DNA of 64,000 nucleotides from a virus, in the IMG/VR virus record IMGVR_UViG_3300050015_000878, positions 20,924-84,923 of that record, one strand, 5' to 3'. The notes under the pieces were generated by a model that was not told the origin of the DNA, made no database searches, and worked only from the letters and a program-made list of their open reading frames with translations. This document shows, piece by piece, positions 8,960 to 17,677 of the stretch; position 1 is the first letter of the stretch; the number at the start of each line of letters is the position of its first letter. A program made the translations under genes and the position numbers.

Positions 8960-9299
8960 TTGCAATTTAATTTATTTGAATTATCTTTACATTGCCAAAT
9001 TCTATACAAACCTGGCGCACGGGTCGAACCTTATATCTATCGTAAAATTATTGGGTTGAAATGTTAAAACATAAATTACAAGGCGATTTAATTTGTTTCT
9101 TTTGTCAAAAAGAAATAAATATAGTATCCCGAATTTACCACAGGTTTTTTGAAAGTCTGAAAGAATTTCGAACAAATCTTTGTAATTTCGTGTTTGATTC
9201 GGAGAAGCGAACAAGCGTTTGAGTTTTCACGAAAAACGTGGCGAAGTTACAACTTTTTTTCGAGATTATTACTATGTTTTTAAAAATATTTGAAAAATT
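8960..9299. other. Intergenic stretch, no gene recognised
   Basis: About 340 nt between the divergent tail gene (minus) and the HTH-HNH gene (plus). It contains a short hairpin CACG-AAAAA-CGTG near 9218-9230 and a tRNA-like T-loop string that does not fold into a tRNA. A 70-codon minus-strand frame (9002-9214) shows no family resemblance. Perhaps it came in with the endonuclease gene. Confidence 0.5.
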
Positions 9300-9890
9300 A
9301 TGAAATTAAACACAAAAAAATTTGCAGGACTATGTGGAGTTAGTACAAGTACTATTAGATGTTGGTCAAGAAAAAACAAATTAAATTTTATATGTACTAA
9401 AGGTGGTCAAAGAAGATATGATGAATCTGAAGTTATAATATTTTTAAATAAAAGTAAAAGAAATTCTATTAATATAATTGAAGATTTAAAAAAATATGAA
9501 ACATCATCACCAGAATATATGAAAGCATGGTGAAATAATAATCGTGAAAAATGTCGTGAATATACAAAAAATAGAAATCATAAAAATCTTCAGTTATCTG
9601 CAATTAAATGGATGAGAAATTTTTTATATAGAACAGAACAACAAGGATTTAAAAAAACTAAATTAAATACTATTACTGAATTTGGTTATACTCCAGAGCA
9701 ATTAATAAAAAGAATTGAATGTCAGTTTCAAGATGGTATGTCATGGAGTAATAGAAAAGAATGGCATATTGACCACAGAAAACCAATTTCTATGTTTATT
9801 GAAGGTACAAGTCCAAGAATAATTAATATGTTATGTAATTTAAAACCTGTATGGGCAAAAGATAATCTATCTAAAGGTTTTAAGTTTTAA
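9300..9890 (+). pseudogene. MerR-like HTH + HNH endonuclease gene with in-frame TGA
   Basis: One reading frame of 196 codons is interrupted by TGA at 9531-9533. The first half (77 codons) is a MerR/Xis-like winged HTH: MKLNTKKFAGLCGVSTSTIR, GGQRRYDESEV. The second half holds the HNH site: EWHIDHRKPISMF, then IINMLCNLKPVWAKDNLSKG. The TGA lies in KAW-stop-NNNREKCREY, where related HNH proteins commonly have an aromatic residue, so TGG to TGA is the simplest explanation. If translation restarts at ATG 9612, a 92-residue HNH protein could still be made. It is convergent with the tape-measure gene, overlapping by 4 nt, and is probably a selfish insertion among the tail genes. Confidence 0.75.
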
Positions 9891-12427
9891 CCCTTACCCT
9901 TATAACCTCTTTTTGACTCATAGCTGTCATTTCTGATGTAAGCACCTGTCTGAGTGGCTTCATGAAACTTATAGCCGTCAATATTCATAGTAATATTTGA
10001 AACTACTGCAACTTGTTTGTCACTGAATTCAACTTTTAATGGATTTTTAAGTAAATTTGTTAATTCTGAAAGTCCGCTACCGCCCTTGAAGTTTGCTTTT
10101 GAGATTCTTTCAACTGCATCGGCAACTGCCATAAAGTCTTCACGACTTCCAGACATAACTGCCTTTATGTTTGCAAATGCTTCACCAACTTTTGAAACTT
10201 TATTTGCTGTAAGAGCAATAATACCTAAAGTACTACCAAGTACTGCTAAACCAACCCAACCACCTACACCTGCGATAGCCAAAGCTGCACCGATTTCTGC
10301 AATACCAAGTCCGACTTCCATCATGTCTTTACCTGCACCTTTACTATTTTTTACAAGGTCACCTAAACCAAATCCTAATACTCCAATACCCGCTGCAGCC
10401 AAACCAATGCCTGCACCAATTAATGCAACACCTGCACCGAAAGCAATAAGTGGACCTGCTGATGCACCAGCTGCTGTACTAAATGCTAAAATGCCAACGG
10501 CAGCCAAAGAAGTTACACCAATTGAAATACCTAATGTTAATACAATATCTCTTAAAACTTTTGCTTGTTTATCGTCAAGTTTACTCATGGAATTTGCAAG
10601 TAAACTAATACCTGCGGCAGCAGTTCCAATACCTGCACCTATACCTAATGCAGCAGCCCCAACACCTGCACCTGCGCCAGCAAGCATTTTTCCTTTTCCT
10701 GCCATTGCAGCACCTTGACCAATACCTTCACGTTGTTTACCTAAACTACTAAGACCACCACCACCTTTACTTTTACCCATGCCCATACCACCACTAACCC
10801 ATTTTTCTATAGTGTGATTTAGACCTGCAGTAACTGCTTTCCATGCAACGGCTGCGGTAATTAAGCCAGCACCAGTTATCCACGGACCAACTGATTTAAA
10901 TAAAGCAGTAAGTGGTTCTAAAACATTTGCCCTTGTCCAAGTTAAAACAGTATTAACAGTTTCAAGTATGGGTAATAAACCCGATTTTATTTCAAGTAAA
11001 GTATTTTTAAGTGCATCTTCGAAGGTCTGTGAATCTATTGCACGGTCTTCCAAGGACTTACTTTCTTTCATAAATGAATTTGCCTGTTCTTTAGTAAGTG
11101 TTGAAATATCGTGCATATGACCTGCAAGTTTAACTTCATACCCCATAGTATTCTTATTAAAGATTGCAGCACCCTTAACTAATTCCTTTTCTCTATCAGA
11201 TAATCCCAGACCAGCTAAGTCTTGATTCATTTTATCTAAGTCCAGTCGTCTTTTAGTAGTTTCAAAGATTTCTTCTTTAGAAATAATACCCAATGACTCT
11301 GCAACACTTGCAAGACGCTGTTTATCAGCAGGACTAATAAACTTTTCAAATGTACCGTCTGCTTGTTTTCTGAAAGTAGCAATGCCCTTAGTCATTTCAG
11401 AGATTTTTTCCATGACTTTTTCAGGTTCATTACGCATCTGATAAAACATCTGCATTGGGTCTACCTTTGCAAATTCTCCACCCATAACCTGCAAGTTTGC
11501 AGTTAATTCGATTACCTTTTCAAGACTATCACCCATGTCAGCAACTTTAAGTGCTGAGTCCATGCTGACTTTCATCTTTTCAGAGTTCATAGCCATTTCA
11601 GCCATTGCTTTTGAACCTCTCTGGAAAGTATATGTATTTAATTTTTTAAAATTATCATTTAAATTCTTAAGTACTTTAATTGTATTAACACCCATACGTT
11701 CTGAAGTATCAACAATACCTTGTACATAATTCATGGTGTTTTTAGCGTCAAAACCCATTAATTCAAATTGTGCACCGAGTTTGGTTGCCTGTTCAACACC
11801 AAGTCCAGTACCTTTACCAATTTTCATAATATCATCAACCATTTCAGAAGATAATGCACGTGCACGTCCTGTTTCATCAGCATAACCTGTCATGATAGTG
11901 CCAACATCTTCAAGACTTCCACCTAATTTAGCAGCAAATCCTGCAGATTGTTCAAAGGTTTGACGGAGTTCAGCAGCTTTAGCACCCGACATACCAAGAT
12001 TTAAAACAGTAGTTTTAATAATCTTGTCTTGGTCCATTAAAAACTTAATACCTGCACCAATTTGCTTATTGGTTTCACTAATAGTATTAACAAGATTTTT
12101 TCTACAATTTTGCTGTTTTTCTAATTGAGCATTAACTTCTTTTTCATTTTTAATTTGCTCCTTTTGTAAATCAACAAGTTTTTTTAGTGCGGCTTTCTGT
12201 GGGTCACTTAATTTATTTTGATTGGCTAATAAGTCATTAATCATACGCTGTCTCTCAGCGATTTTCTCTGATTCTTTCGCTCTGGCAGTCTCCATATCCC
12301 CAATACTCTTATACCACTTAGCTTCTTCGCTTAATGCGTCTTGGATAGCCTTGTGGTTTTCAAGTTCGTCTCTCAACTGATTTTGAATCTGCCTTCTTGA
12401 TGGACCTGCTGCTGGTGTTGTAGCCAT
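9887..12427 (-). CDS. Tail tape measure protein
   Basis: 846 residues. The first 130 are charged and predicted coiled coil (ELENHKAIQDALSEEAKWYK, repeated Glu/Lys/Gln). The middle contains helical repeats (KVADMGDSLEKVIELTANLQ). Residues about 560-740 are strongly Ala/Gly-rich and hydrophobic (GAGAGVGAAALGIGAGIGT), with several potential membrane-spanning segments. That composition and size, next to baseplate hub genes, is typical of tape measure proteins, which set tail length and are ejected ahead of the DNA. It has its own late motif at 12447-12455. Confidence 0.82.
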   Translation of the reverse strand: MATTPAAGPSRRQIQNQLRDELENHKAIQDALSEEAKWYKSIGDMETARAKESEKIAERQRMINDLLANQNKLSDPQKAALKKLVDLQKEQIKNEKEVNAQLEKQQNCRKNLVNTISETNKQIGAGIKFLMDQDKIIKTTVLNLGMSGAKAAELRQTFEQSAGFAAKLGGSLEDVGTIMTGYADETGRARALSSEMVDDIMKIGKGTGLGVEQATKLGAQFELMGFDAKNTMNYVQGIVDTSERMGVNTIKVLKNLNDNFKKLNTYTFQRGSKAMAEMAMNSEKMKVSMDSALKVADMGDSLEKVIELTANLQVMGGEFAKVDPMQMFYQMRNEPEKVMEKISEMTKGIATFRKQADGTFEKFISPADKQRLASVAESLGIISKEEIFETTKRRLDLDKMNQDLAGLGLSDREKELVKGAAIFNKNTMGYEVKLAGHMHDISTLTKEQANSFMKESKSLEDRAIDSQTFEDALKNTLLEIKSGLLPILETVNTVLTWTRANVLEPLTALFKSVGPWITGAGLITAAVAWKAVTAGLNHTIEKWVSGGMGMGKSKGGGGLSSLGKQREGIGQGAAMAGKGKMLAGAGAGVGAAALGIGAGIGTAAAGISLLANSMSKLDDKQAKVLRDIVLTLGISIGVTSLAAVGILAFSTAAGASAGPLIAFGAGVALIGAGIGLAAAGIGVLGFGLGDLVKNSKGAGKDMMEVGLGIAEIGAALAIAGVGGWVGLAVLGSTLGIIALTANKVSKVGEAFANIKAVMSGSREDFMAVADAVERISKANFKGGSGLSELTNLLKNPLKVEFSDKQVAVVSNITMNIDGYKFHEATQTGAYIRNDSYESKRGYKGKG

Positions 12428-12446
12428 TTGTAATAGTTATTATAGA

Positions 12447-12455
12447 TATAAATAC
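12447..12455 (-). promoter_or_regulatory. Putative late promoter motif for the tape measure gene
   Basis: Minus-strand GTATTTATA, 19 nt before the ATG at 12427 and just after a terminator-like hairpin. Confidence 0.7.
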
Positions 12456-12458
12456 AAA

Positions 12459-12485
12459 AGACCGAGATTTTTATCGTCCCGGTCT
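12459..12485 (-). terminator. Terminator-like hairpin after the gp26-like operon
   Basis: On the minus strand AGACCG and CGGTCT pair around an inner GAT/ATC pair and are followed by TTTTGT. The 5' arm overlaps the last codons of the 59-residue gene. Confidence 0.5.
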
Positions 12486-12650
12486 AAAATTGTTTTTACT
12501 TCGTGCTTGCTCTTGAAGTTTTTCTATTTCTTCATTCTCTCTTTGTAGTAAAAATAAGAAGTGTCGTCTTCTGTAGATTGGCAAGTGTTCGATATAATCT
12601 GCTTGGAACTTAGCGTGCTTGGTCAAGACGTATATCTCTTCATCGACCAT
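12471..12650 (-). CDS. Small baseplate/tail-assembly protein (59 aa)
   Basis: A 59-residue ORF from ATG 12650 to TAA 12471: it starts MVDEEIYVLTKHAKF, contains LPIYRRRHFLFLLQRENEE and ends in a basic tail. It lies 17 nt behind the gp26-like gene and in front of the tape measure gene. Many contractile-tail clusters have a similarly small protein with an aromatic 'x-x-RRRxFL' helix at this position (T4 gp51-type or a small tail chaperone). The match is positional and by pattern only. Confidence 0.65.
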   Translation of the reverse strand: MVDEEIYVLTKHAKFQADYIEHLPIYRRRHFLFLLQRENEEIEKLQEQARSKNNFRPGR

Positions 12651-12667
12651 TTTTTTATATTCGCCCG

Positions 12668-13582
12668 TTAAGTTGAGGGGAAAAAAAAATCTATGCCCAC
12701 AGTTAGGTTAGCATGAAATTTATATCCGTCTTTAGCCATGAACTCGTAATCCATATCAACATCAGGACTGACATCCATAATTTTTCTACGAATTGTAAAA
12801 GCATCCAAAGCAGGCATTGCATCAACAAACTTGTCAATATATGACCTGTCGGTTTTCTCGTTGATAGCAACAATATGTGATTTTAATTTCATTGTGTTGA
12901 AGTCTGAAAACTCTTGATTATAAGTTTCTTGTAATGCCTGTGCTTTCTTAAATAATTGATTTTCATCACCCGAACTAATAAGTCTGAATGTTACAGTCTT
13001 CTTACGCATAGGAATTTCAACAGTGAAATGACCATACTGGTCAGGTTCTTGCTTAACTATCTTATACTTAAGTTTAGTTAAATCAATGGTATCTTTAAAA
13101 GGTATACCACTTCGTGGGTCAGTAACTTGTACGGTATAATCTGGACCATAACTTGAAGTCCTTAAGAACAATATAACCGCATTTCTGTCGCCTGCAAGAA
13201 GTTCTTCGGGAAGAATACCTGGAGTTTTAATCTTTCTACGGAGTAAAACATCCAATACAGTACCATTTTCTATTAAAGAAGGTGTAGTAAGTAAGTCTTC
13301 GTCTTTTGAAGTCATGTATTCAACATTAACTTCGGCAATACGACTTTGATAAAACTGACCTTTTGACGGAAGTTTAATGGCTTCATAAGAAGTCATCAAG
13401 TCTGGGTCGGTCTCTTTCGACATGGTTTTTTCAAAGTCCTGTGGATTAAAAACAGGCATTTTAGGTATTCCTGCACCAACTACTGGTGGCTGACCCTTTT
13501 CCTGACCTACAGTCGCTTCTTTATATTTTTTAATGGTTTCAGAGATATTCTGCTTTTTTGGTTTGTCGTTAATTTCTTCCAT
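12668..13582 (-). CDS. Baseplate hub protein, T4 gp26-like
   Basis: 304 residues. After a disordered 70-residue N-terminus the sequence follows the T4 gp26-type hub family: IKLPSKGQFYQSRIAEVNVE, MTSKDEDLLTTPSLIENGTV, LLAGDRNAVILFLRTSSYGP (the conserved D-R-x-x-hydrophobic-x-x-R-x-x-S-Y-G segment) and a middle beta region. T4 gp26 has about 208 residues, so this one is longer at both ends. It leads the operon that also carries the 59-residue protein, behind a late motif at 13616-13624. Confidence 0.78.
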   Translation of the reverse strand: MEEINDKPKKQNISETIKKYKEATVGQEKGQPPVVGAGIPKMPVFNPQDFEKTMSKETDPDLMTSYEAIKLPSKGQFYQSRIAEVNVEYMTSKDEDLLTTPSLIENGTVLDVLLRRKIKTPGILPEELLAGDRNAVILFLRTSSYGPDYTVQVTDPRSGIPFKDTIDLTKLKYKIVKQEPDQYGHFTVEIPMRKKTVTFRLISSGDENQLFKKAQALQETYNQEFSDFNTMKLKSHIVAINEKTDRSYIDKFVDAMPALDAFTIRRKIMDVSPDVDMDYEFMAKDGYKFHANLTVGIDFFFPST

Positions 13583-13615
13583 AATTATAAAATTTTATAT
13601 TTTATTATTGTTTTC

Positions 13616-13624
13616 AATAAATAC
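13616..13624 (-). promoter_or_regulatory. Putative late promoter motif for the gp26-like operon
   Basis: Minus-strand GTATTTATT, 33 nt before the ATG at 13582. Confidence 0.6.
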
Positions 13625-13720
13625 GTAGAAAAAAATTTTCGACATAAATTCAAGATTTTTTATTAAGACTCGTATAAGTGGGTATTGAAGTAAAACATTA
13701 GATAATTTAACATAAATTTT

Positions 13721-14584
13721 ATGAGTAGAGATAGATATAAAGAAGAAAAAGACTTTCAGGAACTAACTTCGGTTTCAGTAAATAGTGGTGAACAAATATC
13801 CCAAATAAAAGCAGAAATAAGTAAATTACTGCCACCGGACATTAAAATCATCGCAAAAAATGAAAGTCAAAAAAAACTTATAAATTCTATAAAAAATAAT
13901 GAGATAACGATTTGTGCAGGTCGGGCAGGAACTGGTAAAACCTTTGTTGCAATGGCAATAGCACTTGGATTACTGAGAAAACCGTCAAATAGATTTAAAA
14001 AAATCTACTTGGTCAAATCAGTTACCACGTTAAAGGGTGAGGAACTTGGATTTCTTAAAGGCGATTTAAAAGAAAAAATTGACCCGTTTATGTGGAGTTT
14101 CTACATTAATATGGAAAAGCTAATACTTGAATCTTCGATGAAGTCCCTTCTTGAAAAGGATATTATCAGACCATTCCCGCTTGCATACATGCGTGGTGCC
14201 AGCTTGGATGATTGTATAATCATTGCAGATGAAATGCAGAACGTCAACATTGACAACTCTTTAACACTTATGACTCGTATTGGTAGTAACTCAAAGTTAA
14301 TATTACTTGGGGACATGAACCAAATCGACATGAAGAACAAGCACGAGAGTTCATTAGAGGCTATTTTAGACATGTTTACTGACACACAGAACATCGGAAC
14401 TATAATGATGTCAGGTGAGGATGAGAATGTCAGAAACCCTCTTATTGTTGTAATAGAAGCAAAATATCTCGCATATCAGAAACTGCCGAAGAAGAAAAAG
14501 GTAACAATGGTCAATTCTACAACTCTTATGGTTGAAAACCGATATGTTGACGCAAATAAAATAACAGTAGGAAGTAGTGAATAA
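13721..14584 (+). CDS. phoH: PhoH-like ATPase
   Basis: 287 residues with Walker A GRAGTGKT at about 67-74 and Walker B CIIIADEMQNVN near residue 162-173, then LLGDMNQIDMKN; this is the PhoH family layout (RecA-like core, related to SF1 helicases). PhoH proteins are common in T4-like phages; their exact biochemical role is unsettled. It starts the plus-strand block leading to the late sigma factor. Neither the late motif nor a clear host-type box is visible in the 137 nt in front of it. Confidence 0.88.
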   Translation: MSRDRYKEEKDFQELTSVSVNSGEQISQIKAEISKLLPPDIKIIAKNESQKKLINSIKNNEITICAGRAGTGKTFVAMAIALGLLRKPSNRFKKIYLVKSVTTLKGEELGFLKGDLKEKIDPFMWSFYINMEKLILESSMKSLLEKDIIRPFPLAYMRGASLDDCIIIADEMQNVNIDNSLTLMTRIGSNSKLILLGDMNQIDMKNKHESSLEAILDMFTDTQNIGTIMMSGEDENVRNPLIVVIEAKYLAYQKLPKKKKVTMVNSTTLMVENRYVDANKITVGSSE

Positions 14585-14585
14585 T

Positions 14586-14867
14586 ATGGACACAAAAATA
14601 TTAGTAATATACATTGGTGTTGCTGGAATTCGTAGTGAAGATATTCCAGAGTACGTACAGAAAGTATCGAGCAAAATAACACCACAAACTTTTGAGGGTG
14701 AAATAATTTTATTACCCACACAATCATACGATACAAAGGTCGTATGCATCAACCCTGAGTATATAACCGAACCAGAATTGGTCGAGCGACACAGGACTAT
14801 GATGAAAGAATTACAGGAAGCACTCCAGAATCAATTGGAGCAATTAAAAACAAAAAGCAATGAGTAA
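14586..14867 (+). CDS. Hypothetical protein (93 aa)
   Basis: Starts at ATG 14586 (MDTKILVIYIGVAG), 1 nt after the phoH stop, and overlaps the next gene by 8 nt. The N-terminal half is beta-rich with a small-residue turn (YIGVAGIRSEDIPEYVQ); the C-terminal half is a charged helix (ELVERHRTMMKELQEALQNQ). No family recognised. Tight spacing indicates co-translation with phoH and the HAD-like gene. Confidence 0.75.
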   Translation: MDTKILVIYIGVAGIRSEDIPEYVQKVSSKITPQTFEGEIILLPTQSYDTKVVCINPEYITEPELVERHRTMMKELQEALQNQLEQLKTKSNE

Positions 14868-15603
14868 AAAACTTAAAATCGGAATTGACATTAATGAAGT
14901 ACTGAGGGCAAGATGGCTTCAGTTTGACAGGTTTTACGACCAGGAATTTGGTACTGAGGATAGTGAAACAAAATATGAGTTTGACCTATTTGGTAAATAT
15001 CCTTGGAAAGATACCGTTGAGGTAGAAAAGGAATTAAAAGAACCTGACGATATGCCTGCAGATATCAACCCAATTGATTATCAACTGGATAAAGACGGTG
15101 AAGCACCTGCTGACATTTTCTTATTTAAAGCACCTGTGGAGAAACATCTTACCGTAAAGGAAGTTTATAATCGTTTCATGTATGAAGATTTTCTATTTGA
15201 AATCTTCGCAAGTGCACCAATGATGTACAAGGACATGGATGTGCACGTAAACAGATTTCAAGAAAAATATCGTGACACGGTTGATTTTACAATTGTTTCA
15301 AAAGAAAATCGTTTCAGCATACCATCGACATTGTTCTTTCTCAGTAAAATTCGCAGTAGATTTACTGAGTTTCGCTTTGTTGAAACCAACGAAGAAATGT
15401 TTGAAGGTCTTGATATTCTTATCACTGCAGACCCTGAACTTCTCGATGGCGTTGTTCCAAGCAAAAGCGTAGTAAAACTATTAAGACCATATAACGAAAA
15501 ATGTTTTAGTGGCGAAATTACTCCGGTATTTCAAATCAATGACTTGATTGACAACGAAGAATTTGAAAAATTAATTGACTATATAAAACCAGTAACAGAA
15601 TGA
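14860..15603 (+). CDS. HAD-like fold protein, possible phosphatase/nucleotidase
   Basis: 247 residues. The start MSKKLKIGIDINEVLRARW resembles HAD motif I: a hydrophobic strand ending in D10, with N12 in place of the second Asp. A later strand ending DILITADPELL with a downstream Lys (PSKSVVKLL) resembles motifs III and IV. TIVSKENRF could be the motif II region. The Asn substitution makes activity uncertain. It overlaps the following glycosyltransferase gene by ATGA, and the gene before by 8 nt. A link to sugar-phosphate metabolism for the adjacent glycosyltransferases is conjecture. Confidence 0.55.
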   Translation: MSKKLKIGIDINEVLRARWLQFDRFYDQEFGTEDSETKYEFDLFGKYPWKDTVEVEKELKEPDDMPADINPIDYQLDKDGEAPADIFLFKAPVEKHLTVKEVYNRFMYEDFLFEIFASAPMMYKDMDVHVNRFQEKYRDTVDFTIVSKENRFSIPSTLFFLSKIRSRFTEFRFVETNEEMFEGLDILITADPELLDGVVPSKSVVKLLRPYNEKCFSGEITPVFQINDLIDNEEFEKLIDYIKPVTE

Positions 15604-16814
15604 GCACAGACGTATTAAATGTAGAAGCACAAAAAGCCGAAACAGAAAAAATCGAAAAGATTAAAACATCTTTAAATAACATCGTGACCAAGAAATCAAA
15701 ATTCTTGTTTTGCGTATCTGAATCTCAAAGTCCCGCAGCAAGTGTGTATGAAATTTATTTTCATGCAACAGTTGTAAAAAACATGGGATACGAAGTCCTT
15801 ATCTTAGTTGAAAAGGGCGATTACGTTATTCCTACTTGGATTGAAAAGGAACTCACAGCATTTAAACACGTATCAATGGCTGACCCAAAATTAGCAGTTG
15901 GACCTGAAGATGTAATGATAATTCCTGAAGTATATTCCAACGTAATGGAACAGACCAAAAACTTACCTTGCGTAAGAGTTGGATTATTGCAGTCAGTTGA
16001 CTACATGGTTAACTCTTTAATTCCCGGCACAGACTGGAAATCATTTAACATTAACGATATTGTCACAACTTCAGAAACATTGAAAGAGTGGGTTGAAACT
16101 TTCTACGGTAAGAATAAATTCAACATTAAAACTTACAACATTGGTATTCCCGATTACTTCGAAAGAACAGAAGTTCCACAGAAACCAATAATTTCTGTTG
16201 TAGGTAGGAATGCCAATGAAATCTCAAAGTTTGTTAAATTGTTTTTCAGCAGGTTTCCGCAGTACAGTTGGGTTACTTTTGACCCGATGCTTACAAAATC
16301 AAAACCACCACAGCAAATGCGTAGGGTTGACTTTGCAAAAAGACTTCAAGGTAACTTCGCAGCCGTTTGGATTGACAGGATTGCCAGCTTTGGTACATTT
16401 CCACTTGAGTGTATGAAATCCGGTACAATTCCTATTTGTTTGAAACCCGATATTACACCTGAATATATTCTCGAAAGAGATACTGTAAGCGGTAACACCG
16501 TTGTAAAAATTGCCGATGGTGCAGGAATTTGGACTGATAATTATTATGACCTTCCGGTTATAACAGGTGAAGTTCTTGTTAAGTTCCTTGACGATGCAAT
16601 TTCTCCCGACCTATATACTTCAATGGAAAAAATTGCAAGTAAATACAGCCAGGAAAATGCAGAACTGCAGCTTGCAGAAATCTATCAAGGATTTCTTAAC
16701 ACAAGAATTGCATTATTCCAAAGTGCTTTAGGACTTCCAGAAGTACCTGCAAACGGTCCTGTTCAAGAAGAACACGCTCCAGAAGCACCAAAAAATAACT
16801 TAAGAATTGTATAA
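15600..16814 (+). CDS. GT-B-like glycosyltransferase
   Basis: 404 residues with a two-domain GT-B look. The N-lobe reads KFLFCVSESQSPAASVYEIY, NMGYEVLILVEKGDYV and DIVTTSETLKEWVETFYG; the linker is IGIPDYFERTE; the C-lobe begins PIISVVGRNANEISKFVKLF and has WIDRIASFGTFPLECMKSGT as the donor-site segment, with the E-C-M-K-S-G-T pattern of GT4-type enzymes. ATGA overlap with the HAD-like gene. Target unknown. Confidence 0.72.
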   Translation: MSTDVLNVEAQKAETEKIEKIKTSLNNIVTKKSKFLFCVSESQSPAASVYEIYFHATVVKNMGYEVLILVEKGDYVIPTWIEKELTAFKHVSMADPKLAVGPEDVMIIPEVYSNVMEQTKNLPCVRVGLLQSVDYMVNSLIPGTDWKSFNINDIVTTSETLKEWVETFYGKNKFNIKTYNIGIPDYFERTEVPQKPIISVVGRNANEISKFVKLFFSRFPQYSWVTFDPMLTKSKPPQQMRRVDFAKRLQGNFAAVWIDRIASFGTFPLECMKSGTIPICLKPDITPEYILERDTVSGNTVVKIADGAGIWTDNYYDLPVITGEVLVKFLDDAISPDLYTSMEKIASKYSQENAELQLAEIYQGFLNTRIALFQSALGLPEVPANGPVQEEHAPEAPKNNLRIV

Positions 16815-16823
16815 TTTATAAAC

Positions 16824-17654
16824 ATGAATACAACAGTAATAATTCCAATACATGAGTATAACGATAAGATTTCAAGTCTTTTAGACCACGCAATTGAATC
16901 GGTACTTAAACAAGAAAAACTAACAGAGCAACCACAAATTCTTGTGGTATATGCTTCTGCAATAGAAGAAGGTATAATCGCCTTTCAACAGAGTCTGTTG
17001 AGAAAGTACCAGAATGCTCTTGACATTCTTTTTATTAAGAATGACGGTAAAACCGATTATCAGTCACAAGTTAATCTTGGAGTAGAGTCGGTAACTACCG
17101 CATATTTCTCGGTACTTGAATTTGATGACGAATATGGTACTACCTATTTCAGCATTGCAAACAAATACATTAAAGCATATCCGGAAATTGACGTATTTCT
17201 TACCATGATGATTGAGGTCAACGAACAGAATATGGGTATTAAGTTAACCAATGAAACCGTATGGGCACAACAGTTTGTAGGTGAGAACGGTGAAATGGGT
17301 TACTTGAACCTTAACGCATTGAAACAGTACACAGACTTTAAAATGAGTGGTGCTATTATTAAAAAGTCAGAATTTGTCAACGTAGGTAAGTTTAAATCAA
17401 ACATTAAGTTAACCTTCATGTATGAATTCTTACTCAGAGCATTAAACAATGCCTGCAAAGTCTTCAGTATTCCAAAAATCGGCTACAAACACCTTGCAAC
17501 ACGTGAAGACAGTATGTTTGATGTTTACCAGAAGAACATGCCTGCAGACGAAAGAAAATTTTGGTTTGATACTGCAACTAAAGAAGCAAACTTTGTCAAT
17601 GACAGAACTATTGACATGTCAAGAATGCTGAAGATAGTTGTAGATGAAAAATAA
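16824..17654 (+). CDS. GT2-like glycosyltransferase
   Basis: 276 residues: MNTTVIIPIHEYNDKISSLL as first strand and helix, LFIKNDGKTDYQSQVNLGVE as nucleotide loop, and FSVLEFDDEYGTTYF as a D-D metal site near residue 105. This is a GT-A fold of the GT2 type, with a variant DxD. It lies 9 nt after the GT-B gene and 23 nt before the sigma factor gene. The pair could modify virion proteins or DNA; the sequence does not tell which. Confidence 0.72.
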   Translation: MNTTVIIPIHEYNDKISSLLDHAIESVLKQEKLTEQPQILVVYASAIEEGIIAFQQSLLRKYQNALDILFIKNDGKTDYQSQVNLGVESVTTAYFSVLEFDDEYGTTYFSIANKYIKAYPEIDVFLTMMIEVNEQNMGIKLTNETVWAQQFVGENGEMGYLNLNALKQYTDFKMSGAIIKKSEFVNVGKFKSNIKLTFMYEFLLRALNNACKVFSIPKIGYKHLATREDSMFDVYQKNMPADERKFWFDTATKEANFVNDRTIDMSRMLKIVVDEK

Positions 17655-17677
17655 TCGTATACTGAATTCTACCGTGA

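Noticed and set aside
9005-9100. tRNA-like string (GGTTCGACC followed by GCGCCA on the minus strand)
   Set aside because: The T-stem does not pair and no acceptor or anticodon arms can be formed with the upstream sequence.
9002-9214. 70-codon minus-strand ORF in the intergenic stretch
   Set aside because: No promoter motif, no family resemblance, and an in-frame composition no different from noncoding sequence.
9531-9533. General recoding of TGA as Trp
   Set aside because: TGA ends many genes, including ATGA overlaps at 15600, 20184, 39875, 43096 and 43338, so it is a normal stop codon here.
10017-10718. 233-codon plus-strand frame rich in Ala and Pro
   Set aside because: It is the antisense shadow of the Ala/Gly-rich segment of the tape measure gene, with no start context.
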